NCBI GenBank assembly: GCA_018660685.1
Contig: JABJJW010000016.1
Coordinates: forward strand, 1 to 42,200
Source: Flavobacteriales bacterium
Lineage (GTDB): Bacteria > Bacteroidota > Bacteroidia > Flavobacteriales_G > Salibacteraceae
Reading direction: 5' to 3'
Length of the DNA stretch: 42,200 bases
The position numbers and the translations under genes are program-made. Below are positions 40,636-42,200 of the stretch, one piece after another. Each line of letters opens with the position of its first letter. The first letter of the stretch is position 1. The notes beneath the pieces were generated by a model that was not told where the DNA came from, did no database searches, and saw only the letters and a program-made list of their open reading frames with translations.

Positions 40636-42200
40636 ATGAGACATTTAATTCTCACAATTTCTTGCGGTTTTCTCATCTCAACTTTATTTGGACAAGATGT
40701 CCTAATAATTCATGATAACGGGAGCACATTTTCTAATACAGTTAGTTTAAAGGATACCTTGGATAGTGAGGGGTTTGACGTCACGATAACTACCGTAAAT
40801 GAATCAAATTGGAATAATACAAATCCATCCGTTTCTGGTTTTGATGCTGTCATTCATTTGAATGGAACGTCATACGCAAGTGAAATGCCGCAAGCGGGGC
40901 AGATTGCTTTGAATGACTTTGTAGAGGACGATGAAGGATTGTATATAGGTTTCGAGTGGAACTCGTATCAAAGGTTTGTTTTAAATGAACTTCAAAACTT
41001 GGATGATTTAATACTTTTTCAGAGGACTTCTGGGGCTACGGGTTCGCCAACCCATACTATTTCTGCTGGTCAAACGAATCACCCTGTACTCTCTGGAGTT
41101 CCGAATTCTTTCTCCGTGTATGATGGGTATAATATTGGGAATTTACGAACACTATCTGGCTCTACGCTCTTGATGCAATCTGGATCGAACCCTTTAGTCG
41201 CCGTGAGGGATTTTGGTCAAGGTCACATTTTAAACTTTGCCATGGCAGCTAACTACAGTCAGGGTAATAGCACTGTGCTAACAAATAGTCATATTCAAAC
41301 AATAATTATAAACTTTATAAGAGAATACGCCTTCAATGTAGAGATTATACAAGATTCGTCTATTCTATGTTATGGGGACTCAACAGCAGTTCTCTCAGCA
41401 GATGTTATTGGCGGAGATTCGCCCTATACATATTTATGGAGCAATGGAGATACGTCTTTATCGATTTCTGGGCTCGATACTGGCACATATGGCGTAACAG
41501 TTACTGACAGCGTGGGGGATCAAACCTCAAACTCCTTTATTGTTAGTGAACCAACTGAATTAATTGCTTCTCTGGGGTATCAGGAGAATATTCTTTGTCC
41601 AAATGATTCAAATGGCATTGCATTTGTTGCTACGAATTTGGGTGGAATCCAGCCTTATACGTATGCTTGGAACGATGGCTCAATTAATGATACAAATACG
41701 AATTTACCGCTAGGTCCATTTACTTGCACTGTATCAGATTCTAATAATTGTATATCGACTTACACTGGGACTATAGTTTCGTTAGATATTACGGCCCCGA
41801 CTGCAGTAGGACAAAACCTGACAGTTTACCTTGACGCTAGTGGATCTGCGAGCATCACTGCGGCACAGGTAGATAATGGCTCGAGTGATAATTGCAGTGT
41901 GGATTCTCTCTACCTAGATCAAACTGACTTTGATTGCTCTGACACGGTAGTTAATGAAGTCACTCTCACAGCGGTTGATGCATCAGGCAATAGCTCTTCT
42001 GTAACAGCTGACATCACTGTTTTAGATACGATCTCTCCTACGATGGCGAGCCAGAACTTGACGGTTTACCTAGATGCAACGGGCGGAGCTAGCATCACTG
42101 CGGCACAAGTCGACAGTGGCTCATCGGACAACTGCAGTGTGGACTTAAGTCTTTCTCCGAGCGATTTCACTTGCATGAATGAGGGATCTAATACAGTCGC
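40636..42200 (+). CDS. Large repeat-containing surface protein / adhesin (SprB-like and HYR-like repeats), 3' end outside window
   Basis: The frame opens at ATG 40636 and stays open for 521 codons to the window edge. A signal peptide (LILTISCGFLISTLFG) precedes QDVLIIHDNG. Residues about 20-235 form an alpha/beta domain that could be a Rossmann-like/ThuA-type fold (DVLIIHDNGSTFS, GFDAVIHLNG, GQGHILNFAMAANYSQG); this is tentative. Two SprB/PKD-like repeats follow, at about 240-310 and 311-380 (ILCYGDSTAVLSA, SPYTYLWSNGDTSLSI, TGTYGVTVTDS). From residue 384 come 80-residue HYR-like units with SDNCSVD and VTLTAVDASGNSSS. Such proteins in Bacteroidota are T9SS-exported and can support surface adhesion or gliding. 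The C-terminal sorting domain is expected outside the window. Confidence 0.8.
   Translation, partial: MRHLILTISCGFLISTLFGQDVLIIHDNGSTFSNTVSLKDTLDSEGFDVTITTVNESNWNNTNPSVSGFDAVIHLNGTSYASEMPQAGQIALNDFVEDDEGLYIGFEWNSYQRFVLNELQNLDDLILFQRTSGATGSPTHTISAGQTNHPVLSGVPNSFSVYDGYNIGNLRTLSGSTLLMQSGSNPLVAVRDFGQGHILNFAMAANYSQGNSTVLTNSHIQTIIINFIREYAFNVEIIQDSSILCYGDSTAVLSADVIGGDSPYTYLWSNGDTSLSISGLDTGTYGVTVTDSVGDQTSNSFIVSEPTELIASLGYQENILCPNDSNGIAFVATNLGGIQPYTYAWNDGSINDTNTNLPLGPFTCTVSDSNNCISTYTGTIVSLDITAPTAVGQNLTVYLDASGSASITAAQVDNGSSDNCSVDSLYLDQTDFDCSDTVVNEVTLTAVDASGNSSSVTADITVLDTISPTMASQNLTVYLDATGGASITAAQVDSGSSDNCSVDLSLSPSDFTCMNEGSNTV
41785..42200 (+). repeat. 240-bp tandem repeat (HYR-like units) in the adhesin
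   Basis: The first unit spans 41785-42024 and the second starts at 42025 and is cut by the window edge. Both encode a Pro-Thr lead, NLTVYLDA, SITAAQVD and SDNCSVD at equal spacing. A 17-base stretch (AGCATCACTGCGGCACA) is identical between units. The array probably continues. Confidence 0.8.

Overview
The window looks like a chromosomal segment of a Bacteroidota bacterium, most likely a marine-type member of Flavobacteriales. The evidence is the gene content: gliding-motility ABC genes gldF and gldG, several proteins with type IX secretion (T9SS) C-terminal sorting domains, an OmpA/TPR/PD40 protein of PorE-like architecture, a PUR-family (DUF3276) protein, a long NusB, leucine dehydrogenase, and promoter -7 boxes of the TAnnTTTG type. 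Start codons often lack a Shine-Dalgarno sequence. The base composition looks moderate, by eye a little over 40 percent G+C. The family cannot be fixed from this sequence alone.

Layout. 1-1200: tail of rpsP (repeat-rich S16 extension), a terminator, rimM, and a convergent PUR-family gene. 1.2-3.2 kb: an ABC exporter reading leftward. 3.2-7.8 kb: a rightward run with leucine dehydrogenase, nusB, a DUF1573 lipoprotein, yajC, ybbR-like and coaE. 7.8-10.8 kb: a leftward run with SAM hydrolase-like, ABM, HEAT-like and rlmD, joined by 1-base overlaps. 10.9-13.2 kb: phoH, an unknown secreted protein and purC. 13.2-14.4 kb: a secreted unknown and a rhomboid protease. 14.4-19.1 kb: leftward gldF-gldG-DUF4340-dnaN. 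19.2-20.7 kb: an aspartokinase/diaminopimelate decarboxylase relic and small unknowns, one pair probably a frameshifted single gene. 20.9-26.2 kb: a subtilase, a DnaQ-GIY-YIG fusion and a membrane-anchored patatin. 26.3-33.6 kb: histidine-degradation genes ftcD and hutI, both leftward, with two tandem paralogous T9SS-exported proteins carrying a CxxC thioredoxin-like (Omp28-like) domain between them. 33.7-36.9 kb: aroC and the PorE-like OmpA protein. 36.9-42.2 kb: accessory region with a T9SS beta-propeller-like gene split by an amber stop, yjdM, tRNA-Ser(UGA) with a duplicated 3' end, a desaturase relic, a truncated gliding-type protein, a small inverted-repeat element, and the start of a large repeat adhesin (SprB-like and HYR-like units) that runs off the window.

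Most of the window is ordinary housekeeping sequence. The core links are translation and RNA (rpsP, rimM, rlmD, nusB), replication (dnaN), secretion (yajC, PorE-like OmpA, T9SS cargo), gliding (gldFG), CoA/purine/chorismate synthesis, and amino acid catabolism (leucine, histidine). The unusual material is decay and rearrangement. At least five genes are broken (lysC-lysA relic, the 20.1-20.7 kb pair, the amber-split propeller gene, a desaturase relic, a DUF7948-like truncation). Three of these lie within about 4 kb around a tRNA-Ser that carries a 58-bp att-like direct repeat. I see no CRISPR array, complete insertion sequence, rRNA operon, or convincing new defence or biosynthetic system.
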